Shown here one piece after another: positions 1 through 7,591 of a DNA stretch of 48,748 bases. A program made the translations under genes and the position numbers. Origin of the DNA: Alistipes sp. (GTDB lineage: Bacteria; Bacteroidota; Bacteroidia; Bacteroidales; Rikenellaceae); contig JAFUOK010000049.1 in NCBI GenBank assembly GCA_017481925.1, positions 1-48,748 on the forward strand, written 5' to 3'. The notes beneath the pieces were generated by a model. That model saw nothing but the letters and a program-made list of their open reading frames with translations. It was not told the DNA's origin and ran no database searches. Position 1 is the stretch's first letter; every line of letters starts with the position of its first letter.

Positions 1-491
1 ACAGTCGCAAACGTCGGTGTAACACGGAAATAGGTGCTGATCTTAAGATGATCGACAGGGTTCACCGTAATCGAAGGACCAAACTGCATACCCGCATCCA
101 GCTGATAGAGCGTCTCGTGATAATCGCCATCGAAGATGCTGTACATATCCTGCTCAAAGCAGGCGCCGTTAAGGTCGAGCCACGTCCAGTCCAAGCCGAA
201 CTTCAACACGCGACCGATAGGCTTGCGATGAAGATAGAAGGTCTTACCCCAACTAATCGATGCACCCCACTCGCTATTGAGCTCCGACAACTCGTCAATG
301 TTGGTCTCGACGTTCTGCACGACAAAAGCCAGATTCAGGTAGTCCGAGCGTTTGCGCCAAATACGATTCAGTTCCGACTTATCCTGCTCCTGCGCACGCT
401 CAATGCGGCGCTCCCACTTGGCCTTACGCTGAGCCGCAACATCGCCCGCACAAAAGAGCAACAGCAACGATAGCAATACAACTCTTCTCAT
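1..491 (-). CDS. Secreted, probably outer-membrane protein (3' end outside the window)
   Basis: The reading frame opens with an ATG at 491 and runs off the left edge, so the C-terminal part is missing. The first 20 or so residues are a clear signal peptide (MRRVV, a Leu-rich core, then an AxA-type cleavage near DVAAQ). The mature part begins with a charged stretch and a motif ending NRIWRKRSDY, followed by alternating aromatic and polar segments such as FYLHRKPIG, FGLDWTWLD and YQLDAGMQFGPS, which look like the amphipathic strands of an outer-membrane beta-barrel. I do not recognise a named family. It lies upstream of nothing else on this strand and follows upp by 15 bases, so it may be cotranscribed with upp. 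Secretion is well supported; the barrel assignment is inference. Confidence 0.7.
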   Translation of the reverse strand, partial: MRRVVLLSLLLLFCAGDVAAQRKAKWERRIERAQEQDKSELNRIWRKRSDYLNLAFVVQNVETNIDELSELNSEWGASISWGKTFYLHRKPIGRVLKFGLDWTWLDLNGACFEQDMYSIFDGDYHETLYQLDAGMQFGPSITVNPVDHLKISTYFRVTPTFAT

Positions 492-506
492 AACCCAACC
501 GTTTGA

Positions 507-1157
507 TTACTTCTCGCCAAAAGCCAGATCACCCGCATCACCAATGCCCGGCACAATATATGAGCGTGAGGTGAGCTCGGCATCTACAGCACCGAGCCAC
601 AAGGTTGTCTTGCGCGAAGGCAGATGGCGCGAAGCATAATCTATGCCCTGCTCACTGGCAATGATAGAGGCAACGTGTGTATGAGCGGGCTCACCACCCT
701 TGGCAATAAGAGCCTCATAAGCCAGCACGAGCGAGGTGCCCGTAGCCAGCATAGGATCTGCCAAAATAAGAGTCTTGCCCTCAAGATCACACGACGAGAT
801 ATACTCCACCTTAACCTTAAACGATCCATCCTTCGAGCTCTTGCGATAGGCCGACACAAAGGCGCTCTCGGCATCGTCGAAGTAGTTGAGAAAACCTTGA
901 TGCATAGGCAATCCCGCACGCAGGATGGTGGCCAGGACAATCTTGTCGCTGATCATCTCCACCGACGCCTCGCCCAGCGGAGTCTCCACAATGCGGCTTA
1001 CGTAGTTGAGCGAACGAGAAATTTCGTAGCCCATAACCTCGCCGATACGCTCCAGATTACGACGGAAACGCATCGAGTCGCGCTGAATCTCGCGGTCGCG
1101 GATCTCGGCGATAAACTTGTTGAAGATAGAGTTTTCTTTACTTAAAATGTGGATCAT
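507..1157 (-). CDS. upp: Uracil phosphoribosyltransferase
   Basis: Joins uracil to PRPP to give UMP in pyrimidine salvage, in the cytosol. The 216-residue length fits the family. The PRPP-binding loop is seen as LILADPMLATGTS, and the uracil-contacting C-terminal motif as GIGDAGD, with the protein ending shortly after, as in other Upp proteins. The start ATG at 1157 lies 20 bases downstream of the hflX stop, so the two are probably cotranscribed. The N-terminus (MIHILSKENS) resembles the usual beginning of bacterial Upp. No anomalies were seen; identification is firm. Confidence 0.95.
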   Translation of the reverse strand: MIHILSKENSIFNKFIAEIRDREIQRDSMRFRRNLERIGEVMGYEISRSLNYVSRIVETPLGEASVEMISDKIVLATILRAGLPMHQGFLNYFDDAESAFVSAYRKSSKDGSFKVKVEYISSCDLEGKTLILADPMLATGTSLVLAYEALIAKGGEPAHTHVASIIASEQGIDYASRHLPSRKTTLWLGAVDAELTSRSYIVPGIGDAGDLAFGEK

Positions 1158-1177
1158 AGCGCTCTTCTTTCAAATGG

Positions 1178-2392
1178 TTAATAAAGGAAATTATTGAACG
1201 GGTATCGTCCTGCGTGTATCTCACGAACCATACCATAAAGGTCGGTACGGAGTTTCTCGATATTCAACTTCTCGACAGCCGAGATGAAGATGCAGGGGGT
1301 ATTGGCCTTCGCAATCCAACTCTTCTTCAAATCCTCCAACGAGAGGTTTCGTCGAGTAGCAGGCGTCAGGTCATCCTCATCCTTTTTAATATATGTATAT
1401 GCGTCAATCTTGTTGAAGACCAGATATACGGGCTTATCGCCTGCGCCGATATCCTGCAGGGTCTGCTTCACAACGGCTATCTGCTCCTCGAAGTTGGGGT
1501 GCGAGATATCCACCACGTGAATCAACAGATCGGCCTCGCGCACCTCGTCCAACGTCGATTTGAACGACTCGATAAGTTCGGTAGGCAACTTACGGATAAA
1601 ACCTACGGTGTCCGATAACAGGAAAGGCAGATTATCGAAGACCACCTTACGCACCGTCGTGTCCAACGTAGCGAAGAGTTTATTCTCGGCAAAGACCTCG
1701 CTTTTCGAGACAAGGTTCATAAGCGTAGATTTTCCCACGTTGGTATATCCCACCAACGCCACACGCACCATTGAGCCACGATTCGAGCGCTGCACCGCCA
1801 TCTGACGGTCAATTTTTGAGAGCTCCTCCTTGAGTTTCGATATGCGGTTGCGGACAATACGGCGGTCGGTCTCGATCTCACGCTCACCCGCACCACCACG
1901 TGTTCCCGTACCTCCTCGCTGACGCTCAAGGTGCGTCCACATACCTGCCAGACGAGGCAGCATATACTCATACTGCGCCAACTGCACCTGCGTCTTGGCA
2001 TAGGCCGTGCGGGCACGCGACATAAAGATGTCGAGGATCAGACGTGTACGGTCCAGGATGCGACAGGGCATCACCTTCTCGATATTGCGGGTCTGCGAGG
2101 GCGAGAGCTCGTCGTCGAAGATGACAACGTCAATCTCATTCTCGGCGCAGTAGGCTGCAATCTCGTCCAACTTGCCCGGACCAACGTATATGCGAGATGA
2201 GGGTTGTGGCAGGCGCTGCGTAAAACGACGCACGGTGACAATATCGGCTGTCTCGGCCAAAAACTCCAACTCGCCCAAAAACTCCTCGGCCTGCTCGATG
2301 GGTTGTGAGTCACGAATCACGGCAACCACCACAGCACGCTCGCGCAGATCCTGGGGCTCCTCGATAGGGGTATTATCTTTGTTCTTTGCCAT
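1178..2392 (-). CDS. hflX: Ribosome-associated GTPase HflX
   Basis: A GTPase that binds the 50S subunit and splits stalled ribosomes under stress. The 404-residue protein has the HflX N-terminal domain (YVGPGKLDE near residue 69; DDELSPSQTRN near 93), a helical linker with a glycine-rich segment (RGGTGTRGGAGE near 159-170), then the G domain with G1 GYTNVGKS at 215-222, G3 DTVGF and G4 NKID. A C-terminal segment follows. The start at 2392 is only about 10 bases past the U-run of a strong terminator that ends the tonB transcript, which leaves little room for a separate promoter. upp follows on the same strand. Confidence 0.95.
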   Translation of the reverse strand: MAKNKDNTPIEEPQDLRERAVVVAVIRDSQPIEQAEEFLGELEFLAETADIVTVRRFTQRLPQPSSRIYVGPGKLDEIAAYCAENEIDVVIFDDELSPSQTRNIEKVMPCRILDRTRLILDIFMSRARTAYAKTQVQLAQYEYMLPRLAGMWTHLERQRGGTGTRGGAGEREIETDRRIVRNRISKLKEELSKIDRQMAVQRSNRGSMVRVALVGYTNVGKSTLMNLVSKSEVFAENKLFATLDTTVRKVVFDNLPFLLSDTVGFIRKLPTELIESFKSTLDEVREADLLIHVVDISHPNFEEQIAVVKQTLQDIGAGDKPVYLVFNKIDAYTYIKKDEDDLTPATRRNLSLEDLKKSWIAKANTPCIFISAVEKLNIEKLRTDLYGMVREIHAGRYPFNNFLY

Positions 2393-2402
2393 CCTTGGGG
2401 AT

Positions 2403-2440
2403 AAAAAAAAGCATCCCGAAACAATATAGTCGCGGGATAC
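2403..2440 (-). terminator. Intrinsic terminator of tonB
   Basis: On the minus strand the arms GTATCCCG and CGGGATGC (2433-2440 with 2411-2418) form an 8-bp stem with one G-U pair, followed by a run of eight T at 2410-2403. It sits 21 bases past the tonB stop and ends about 10 bases before the hflX start codon. Confidence 0.8.
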
Positions 2441-2460
2441 CTTATATTAGATACTAAATA

Positions 2461-3153
2461 TTAGTTGTTCTGAATCTGGAATACAACGGGCAAGGTGTAC
2501 TTTACACGTACGGGCTTGTTGCTCTGCATACCGGGCTCCCACTTGGGTGAGTTGCCTACTACGCGAGTAGCCTCATCTGCCAATGACTTATCAGGAGCCT
2601 GAAGAACCTGAATGTTAGATACGGTACCGTCACGCTCAACCACGAATGATACAACTACACGACCAGAGATACCGTTCTCCTGAGCGATCTGGGGGTAACG
2701 AAGACGGCCCTGAACCCAGTTACGGAACTGGTTAAGGTCACCACCACGGAATGTAGGCATCTTTTCTACCTTGATGAAGGGCTGATCCTCCTCGATCTCC
2801 TCCTCCTCAACCTCAACTACAGTGGTCTCGATCTCCATACCCTCCTCGAACTCATCGAAGGTCATAACCTCGGTGGTGATCTTAGAGTCGTTGGTCACGA
2901 TGTCCAAGATGTCGTTGAAGACCTTAATCTCAACCTTCTTGGGAGCCTCAGGTGGCTTCTGCTCGTTACGAGTAATCTCGGTAATCTCCTCCTCAATGGG
3001 AGCATAATTCAAATCGACCTGCTCGATACGATACTCCTTCGGAGCATACAAGAATGCACCAATGGTGATCAACAAAGAAACGATCAAGCCAATCTCAAGA
3101 AACAGACCCTTCATATTCTGAAGATCTGCCTTAGGTGATTTTTTAATCTGCAT
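2461..3153 (-). CDS. tonB: Energy transducer TonB
   Basis: Couples the proton-motive force of ExbB-ExbD to TonB-dependent outer-membrane receptors. The 230-residue protein has a short basic N-terminus (MQIKKSPKADLQ), one membrane anchor at about 17-36, a long periplasmic linker that is unusually acidic (Glu-rich around EVEEEEIEEDQ) rather than only Pro-rich, and a C-terminal TonB domain from about 130: PTFRGGDLNQFRNW, RLRYPQIAQENGISGRV, VSFVVERDG and WEPGMQ. These are typical of Bacteroidetes TonB proteins. No exbB or exbD lies beside it. A candidate -7 box lies at 3337-3344 and a terminator at 2403-2440, so it is probably monocistronic. Confidence 0.9.
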   Translation of the reverse strand: MQIKKSPKADLQNMKGLFLEIGLIVSLLITIGAFLYAPKEYRIEQVDLNYAPIEEEITEITRNEQKPPEAPKKVEIKVFNDILDIVTNDSKITTEVMTFDEFEEGMEIETTVVEVEEEEIEEDQPFIKVEKMPTFRGGDLNQFRNWVQGRLRYPQIAQENGISGRVVVSFVVERDGTVSNIQVLQAPDKSLADEATRVVGNSPKWEPGMQSNKPVRVKYTLPVVFQIQNN

Positions 3154-3336
3154 AACGTTTACTTTTATTTTTTCAATTTAATTTGTTCGTTCGTCTTAAG
3201 TTGGCGGATCAGCACGATTCACATCGCCCCAACCCCTTATCACACAATCCATTAGCTCAGTCACCTCAACTCGTCATAAGGTCTAAACCCAACGACAAGG
3301 CACCCTCGCTGATGAATATATGCGCGGTTCTTTGGG

Positions 3337-3344
3337 CAAATATA
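3337..3344 (-). promoter_or_regulatory. Candidate -7 box for tonB
   Basis: The minus strand reads TATATTTG, an exact match to the Bacteroidetes -7 consensus TAnnTTTG. The implied leader to the tonB ATG is about 175 bases, which is long. No clear -33 TTTG was seen at the expected spacing. Confidence 0.5.
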
Positions 3345-3398
3345 ATGATAAAATTTCAAAAAATCACGCATAGCGAAGAAAAATCTTCATTTTTTTTT

Positions 3399-3406
3399 TA
3401 CTTTTG
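3399..3406 (+). promoter_or_regulatory. Candidate -7 box for rlmN-rsmG
   Basis: TACTTTTG matches TAnnTTTG and lies 22 bases upstream of the rlmN ATG, after a T-rich stretch. It is divergent from the tonB box 55 bases away. Apart from these two boxes I see nothing in the 274-base tonB-rlmN gap. Confidence 0.65.
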
Positions 3407-3427
3407 TTGCCGTAGCAAGATTTTACT

Positions 3428-4459
3428 ATGTCAGGAAAAGCGAAAAATAGCCTTTACGGACTCACCTTGGAGCAGTTGCAAGCGATATGCGAGCAGCACT
3501 CTCTGCCCCGCTTTGCAGCCAAGCAGATAGCACGCTGGCTCTATGTCCGCCGAGTGCAGGATATTGACCAGATGACCGACCTATCGAAGGCTGCCCGTGC
3601 CGTACTCAAAGAGAGTTACGATATGGGGCTGTCAGCACCGCTGAAAGAGAGTGTATCGAGCGACGGCACGAAGAAATATCTGTTCCGCACCTCGCAGGGC
3701 GAGTATATCGAGTCGGCATACATCCCCGATGGCGATCGTGCCACATTATGCGTGTCATCGCAGGCTGGTTGCCGTATGGGTTGCCGATTCTGTGCCACAG
3801 CACGACAGGGATTGCAGCACTCACTATCGACGGCCGAGATAATCAATCAGATTGTGTCCATACCTGAGAGCGAGCGCCTTACCAATCTGGTATTTATGGG
3901 TATGGGCGAGCCTCTGGACAATATAGACAATGTGCTGGCGGCACTGCAGATCATCACCTCGTCGTGGGGTATGGCGTGGTCGCCCACGCGCGTGACGTTA
4001 TCCACTGCCGGCGTAGCTCGTGAACTGGATCGTTTTCTCACGGAGTCGAAGGTGCACCTGGCCGTGAGCCTGCACAACCCATTCCATGAGGAGCGCAAGG
4101 AGATTATGCCCATCGAGAATGCCTACCCCATTCGTGAGGTGTGCGACATCCTGCGCCGCTACGACTTTACGGGGCAGAGACGAGTATCGTTCGAGTATAT
4201 CGTAATGGAGGGGTTGAACGACTCGCCCGCGCATATTAAGGAGTTGTGCCGACTGCTGGATGGCATAAAGTGTCGCATGAACCTGATCCGCTTCCACCGC
4301 ATACCCGACTCACCCTACTACTCACCCTCGCAGGAGAAGATGATAGCCTTCCGTGACACGCTCACAGCCAAAGGAATACAGACTACGATTCGTGCCTCAC
4401 GCGGAGAGGATATCAAGGCCGCCTGCGGTCTGCTATCGACAGCCGAAAAACGAAAATAA
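3428..4459 (+). CDS. rlmN: Dual-specificity 23S rRNA/tRNA adenine-C2 methyltransferase RlmN
   Basis: Radical-SAM enzyme that methylates C2 of A2503 in 23S rRNA and of A37 in some tRNAs. The 343 residues carry the family's CxxxCxxC iron-sulfur motif (C115, C119, C122, within GCRMGCRFCATA), the following FMGMGEPLDN, and a C-terminal conserved Cys at about 333 (KAACGLL), which is the methyl-carrying cysteine of this family. The chosen ATG lies 22 bases after a -7 box. It is followed after 8 bases by rsmG, so the pair forms an rRNA-modification operon. Identification is firm. Confidence 0.96.
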   Translation: MSGKAKNSLYGLTLEQLQAICEQHSLPRFAAKQIARWLYVRRVQDIDQMTDLSKAARAVLKESYDMGLSAPLKESVSSDGTKKYLFRTSQGEYIESAYIPDGDRATLCVSSQAGCRMGCRFCATARQGLQHSLSTAEIINQIVSIPESERLTNLVFMGMGEPLDNIDNVLAALQIITSSWGMAWSPTRVTLSTAGVARELDRFLTESKVHLAVSLHNPFHEERKEIMPIENAYPIREVCDILRRYDFTGQRRVSFEYIVMEGLNDSPAHIKELCRLLDGIKCRMNLIRFHRIPDSPYYSPSQEKMIAFRDTLTAKGIQTTIRASRGEDIKAACGLLSTAEKRK

Positions 4460-4467
4460 CAGAGACA

Positions 4468-5091
4468 ATGATTGCAATTATAGAAAAATATTTCCCCTCA
4501 CTCACGGAACATCAGAAGGAGCAGTACCGCGCTTTGTTCGACCTCTATGCCGATTGGAATGCGAAGATAAATGTCGTATCACGCAAGGACTTCGAGCAGT
4601 TGTATCTGCGTCACGTGCTGCACTCACTCGCCATAGCGAAGGTCTGCCAGTTTGAGGCGGGCGCCAGGGTGCTGGATGTGGGCTGCGGAGGCGGTTTTCC
4701 GAGTGTACCGCTGGCCATAATGTTTCCCGACGTGAAGTTCATCTCGGCCGACTCGATAGGCAAGAAGATTACCGTAGTGAAGGGTGTCTGCGAAGGTGCA
4801 GGCATTACCAATATAGACGCGCGTCACACGCGCGTAGAGCAGATACCCGAGCGATTTGATTATGTCGTGTCACGTGCCGTGACGGAGATGCCGCAATTTG
4901 TGAAGTGGATATGGTCAAAGATTGACCGCGGACAGCGAGGTACGCTCCCCAACGGAATACTCTACCTTAAAGGAGGCGACCTTCAGGAGGAGCTGGCCGC
5001 AACACGGATGAAGTGGCGGGAGTATCAGATAGCCGACTTCTTTGAGGAGGAGTTTTTTGAGACGAAGAAGGTGGTATATACCTCTAAATAA
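4468..5091 (+). CDS. rsmG: 16S rRNA (guanine527-N7)-methyltransferase RsmG (GidB)
   Basis: Methylates N7 of G527 of 16S rRNA using S-adenosylmethionine. The 207-residue protein has the usual N-terminal helix segment (YADWNAKINVVSRKD), the conserved LRHVLHSL, and the SAM-binding loop VLDVGCGGGFPSVPLA near residues 67-82, followed by the second strand FISADSIGKK and the catalytic-domain VVSRAVTEMP. It is the second gene of the rlmN operon, and a strong bidirectional terminator begins at its stop codon. Confidence 0.95.
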   Translation: MIAIIEKYFPSLTEHQKEQYRALFDLYADWNAKINVVSRKDFEQLYLRHVLHSLAIAKVCQFEAGARVLDVGCGGGFPSVPLAIMFPDVKFISADSIGKKITVVKGVCEGAGITNIDARHTRVEQIPERFDYVVSRAVTEMPQFVKWIWSKIDRGQRGTLPNGILYLKGGDLQEELAATRMKWREYQIADFFEEEFFETKKVVYTSK

Positions 5092-5130
5092 AATAAAAGG
5101 TTGTCCTGTGCAGGGCAACCTTATTTTATT
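5092..5130 (+). terminator. Intrinsic terminator of rlmN-rsmG
   Basis: AGGTTGTCCT (5098-5107) pairs with AGGGCAACCT (5112-5121) around a GTGC loop. The stem is extended by an A-rich 5' arm and a T-rich 3' arm, so it could terminate transcription from both sides. Confidence 0.9.
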
Positions 5131-5132
5131 AC

Positions 5133-5255
5133 AAAAGTTGTATAACAAGAGTGGTTTTTAGGCTCGCGAAGCCAGAGAAACCGCAGTTTACTGAAGTGTA
5201 AATGAGGATTTCGAGGGCAAGTGTAACGACAAAAGCACCTTGTTAGGCAACTTTT
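5133..5255 (-). repeat. 123-nt structured element A, 3' of the cytidylyltransferase gene
   Basis: Outer arms AAAAGTTG (5133-5140) and CAACTTTT (5248-5255) pair over 8 bp. A TA/GG internal loop follows, then TAACAAG with CTTGTTA (5143-5149 with 5239-5245), a bulged A at 5150, and GTG with CAC. A central hairpin pairs TTTAC (5187-5191) with GTAAA (5198-5202). A GGCT-CGCGA-AGCC hairpin lies at 5161-5173. The outer stem overlaps the TAA of the minus-strand gene. Element B at 18357-18479 has the same layout with compensatory changes. Both ends carry T-runs, so it may act as a terminator on either strand. Confidence 0.65.
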
Positions 5256-5904
5256 ATTTATTCAATCCAGCCGCCACAATAGCCTCCGCCAGGAGAAAAT
5301 CATCGGGATTATCAATATCCATACTCTCAATACGGTCCGTTACGGCCATATACGCCCGCTCGCCTATGCGGCGATGCTTCTCGCGCCACACATCCTCGCG
5401 AAAGACAAAGAACGCCGAGGTCTCGACATATACGGGCTCCAGATCCTGCGTGCGGGGCACACGCTCCAGCGAGTAGTTCAGTGGCTTGCCCTGCCACCAC
5501 GCAAAGGTTTGCACACGCTCGGCACTGAATGCCGAGTCATACTCGCCACTCTCGACCTGCGCCACAGCATTGGCAATGGTTGCGGGGCGAATGAAGGGCG
5601 ATGTGGCGTGCGCTAGGATATATATATCGGCCTCTACCTCACGCGTGAAGGCATCGTAGATCTCTGCGCCAAGTGTGGTGTTCTGATCCAAACGCTCATC
5701 ACGCTGCAAAAACTTTACCCCTTCGGGCAAGTAAGGTTTTACGGCAGGGTTGCTGCAATATACATATACCTCATCTATATTATCCACGCGCGTGAGCGTT
5801 TCCAGAAGGTAGGTCATCAGCGGACGACCACCCAGCTCGCGCAGGTTCTTACCCTCGACACGCTGGCTATTCAAACGCACAGGAACAAATGCTACTCTTT
5901 TCAT
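5254..5904 (-). CDS. Acylneuraminate/KDO-type cytidylyltransferase family protein
   Basis: Members of this family activate an acidic sugar (sialic acid, KDO, legionaminic acid) with CTP to give the CMP-sugar. The N-terminus has the nucleotide-binding pattern VPVRLNSQRVEGKNL, followed by GGRPLMTYLLETL, VYVYCSN-type strands and the family's HATSPFIRP. Length is 216 residues from the ATG at 5904, close to NeuA and KdsB. A GTG at 5910 would overlap the upstream stop; I prefer the ATG, 2 bases after that stop. The partner gene is a LuxE-like protein. The actual sugar cannot be read from the sequence. Confidence 0.8.
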   Translation of the reverse strand: MKRVAFVPVRLNSQRVEGKNLRELGGRPLMTYLLETLTRVDNIDEVYVYCSNPAVKPYLPEGVKFLQRDERLDQNTTLGAEIYDAFTREVEADIYILAHATSPFIRPATIANAVAQVESGEYDSAFSAERVQTFAWWQGKPLNYSLERVPRTQDLEPVYVETSAFFVFREDVWREKHRRIGERAYMAVTDRIESMDIDNPDDFLLAEAIVAAGLNK

Positions 5905-5906
5905 AA

Positions 5907-6872
5907 TCACTGCACTAATAGATTACATCCTCTCACTTCGGCACCCGACAGGCGGCCATCAATCATAAACGCCCCATCCTCGTACACTCGGCCCACATCC
6001 TGGGTGGCGATGAATGCACACGATGAGAGGTTGGCCAAATCAACAATATTCAGCGCCCCACGGCTCCCTGCATGCAACACCTTCAGCGGATTATTCACAT
6101 CACGCACCATAACTCGCATCCAGCGCGGCGCATAAAACACCCCATCGCCCAACGAGTAGGCCTGCGAGGTGAGTTCCGCCATACCATACTCCGAGTGAAT
6201 CTTCTCCACGCCAAAGGCCGAAGTGAGAATCTTGTGAAACTCCGCCTTGGGCAGCTCCTCACGGCGACCCTTCATGCCACCCGTCTCCATAACGACAGTA
6301 TTTTCCAATTTGGGGGCATACTGCTCAGCCAGATCCCACAGGGCATAGCTTACGCCGAGCAGGATCTTCGGCTTCGTATCGGCCTCCATGTCGGCAATGA
6401 GTTTTTCGTACTCGTTCAGATAAAATCCTCCCGAACCACAGCGTGCGATAAGTCTATCGACCATATACACAAGCGAAGAGCCTTCGCGTTGCAGGTAATT
6501 GGGCAAGAGTCCATATATACTCCAGCCCTCCACCTTGCCATAGAACTGCTCGAAAGCACGGGTAAATGCCTGCTCGTAGAGCGCAAGGCTCTGCATCAGA
6601 TGCCGTGATGGTGTTTGCCCCGTGGTGCTGCTCGACGTAAAGACCTTCTCGGGCTCCGCGGCGCCACAATATACATCCATCGCCTTGAAGAGTTCGATAG
6701 GCAGAAAAGGAATATCCTCGACACGGCTCACACGGCTCGGCTCAACGCCCAGCAACTCTATATATTGCTTGTAAGGGGCACACCGCACGGCCTGAAAGCG
6801 GAACACCTCCAGTGCCAGCGAAGAAAACTCCGCCTCGGTTGAGATAGAGAATATTTTATCTGAAAAATTCAT
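5907..6872 (-). CDS. LuxE-like acyl-protein synthetase / ANL-related adenylating enzyme
   Basis: About 321 residues from the ATG at 6872. The adenylate-forming signature is FTSSSTTGQTPS near residues 78-89, with MVDRL, GGMKGRREELPK and a SEYGMAELTSQAY segment, all matching the LuxE family (PF04443), which activates fatty acids as acyl-AMP. A longer frame opens at 6938, but its first 22 codons run through the infC terminator, so I chose the downstream ATG. The start lies about 8 bases past the terminator U-run. It is followed after 2 bases by a cytidylyltransferase gene, which suggests work in surface polysaccharide or acylated sugar synthesis rather than bioluminescence. Substrate unknown. 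Confidence 0.75.
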   Translation of the reverse strand: MNFSDKIFSISTEAEFSSLALEVFRFQAVRCAPYKQYIELLGVEPSRVSRVEDIPFLPIELFKAMDVYCGAAEPEKVFTSSSTTGQTPSRHLMQSLALYEQAFTRAFEQFYGKVEGWSIYGLLPNYLQREGSSLVYMVDRLIARCGSGGFYLNEYEKLIADMEADTKPKILLGVSYALWDLAEQYAPKLENTVVMETGGMKGRREELPKAEFHKILTSAFGVEKIHSEYGMAELTSQAYSLGDGVFYAPRWMRVMVRDVNNPLKVLHAGSRGALNIVDLANLSSCAFIATQDVGRVYEDGAFMIDGRLSGAEVRGCNLLVQ

Positions 6873-6880
6873 ATATAAGC

Positions 6881-6928
6881 AAAAAATCCGATTCGGAGGT
6901 CGGCGCGCCAACCCCCGAAAACGGATAT
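6881..6928 (-). terminator. Intrinsic terminator of thrS-infC
   Basis: On the minus strand ATCCG (6926-6922) pairs with CGGAT (6890-6886), and TTCGGGGGT with ACCTCCGAA (6919-6911 with 6900-6892, one mismatch), followed by a T-run. It starts 16 bases after the infC stop and closes just before the LuxE-like start codon. Confidence 0.9.
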
Positions 6929-6943
6929 TATCAATCATCAGCC

Positions 6944-7549
6944 CTACTTCTTGCTCTTGGGGGCGAGGATCATATTCATCTTCTTACCGTCCAGCTTGGG
7001 CATCATCTCCACCTTGGCGATCTCCTCCAAATCGGTGGCGAAGCGCAGAAGCAGAATCTCACCCTGCTCCTTGAAGACGATCGAACGACCACGGAAGAAT
7101 ACCGAAGCCTTGACCTTGGCGCCCTCCTTGATGAAGTTCTCAGCGTGCTTGAGTTTGAAGTTGTAGTCGTGGTCGTCGGTCTGCGGGCCGAAACGAATCT
7201 CCTTGATCACAACCTTCACCTGCTTGGCCTTGATCTCCTTGGCCTTACGCTTCTGCTGGTAGAGGAACTTCTGATAGTCGGCAATGCGGCATACGGGCGG
7301 CTCGGCATTGGGAGAGATTTCAATCAGATCCAACTCCATCTCATCAGCCATAGCGAGTGCCTGCTTGATGGGCACCACCAGATTGGGCTCTACGTTCTCA
7401 CCAACGATACGCACCATGGGTGCCGTGATCTCGTTGTTGATACGGTTGGGATTCTCTTTCTCTACTCGACGGCCTCGCATTCCCTGCTGCTGAGGCTTGT
7501 TACCGCCGTTCATCGGACGTGGCGGAAACGGTTTTTGTGTAATTGCCAA
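6944..7549 (-). CDS. infC: Translation initiation factor IF-3
   Basis: Prevents subunit joining and proofreads the start codon on the 30S subunit. The N-domain is visible as [21 protein letters not shown], the linker as a Lys-rich helix ([16 protein letters not shown]), and the C-domain as [20 protein letters not shown] through FRGRSIVF. A non-ATG start is likely. The frame is open after a TAA and offers TTG at 7549, an ATT two codons later, and no ATG until 7513. The 20-odd residues before RINNE are a poorly conserved extension. It lies 42 bases after thrS. rpmI and rplT, which normally follow infC, are absent; a terminator follows instead. Confidence 0.93.
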   Translation of the reverse strand: MAITQKPFPPRPMNGGNKPQQQGMRGRRVEKENPNRINNEITAPMVRIVGENVEPNLVVPIKQALAMADEMELDLIEISPNAEPPVCRIADYQKFLYQQKRKAKEIKAKQVKVVIKEIRFGPQTDDHDYNFKLKHAENFIKEGAKVKASVFFRGRSIVFKEQGEILLLRFATDLEEIAKVEMMPKLDGKKMNMILAPKSKK

Positions 7550-7591
7550 ATTAGTTACTTGTTCGTTTAACTTAAAATATAATTGCGGAGA

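Noticed and set aside
48-473. Plus-strand frame opposite the secreted protein
   Set aside because: The minus strand carries a signal peptide and strand-like coding sequence; the plus frame is a shadow.
3154-3427. A small gene or RNA in the tonB-rlmN gap
   Set aside because: Only the two -7 boxes stand out; the open frames there lack coding signs and no stable fold was evident.
6873-6938. Upstream extension of the LuxE-like protein
   Set aside because: It spans the infC terminator hairpin and has no coding character.
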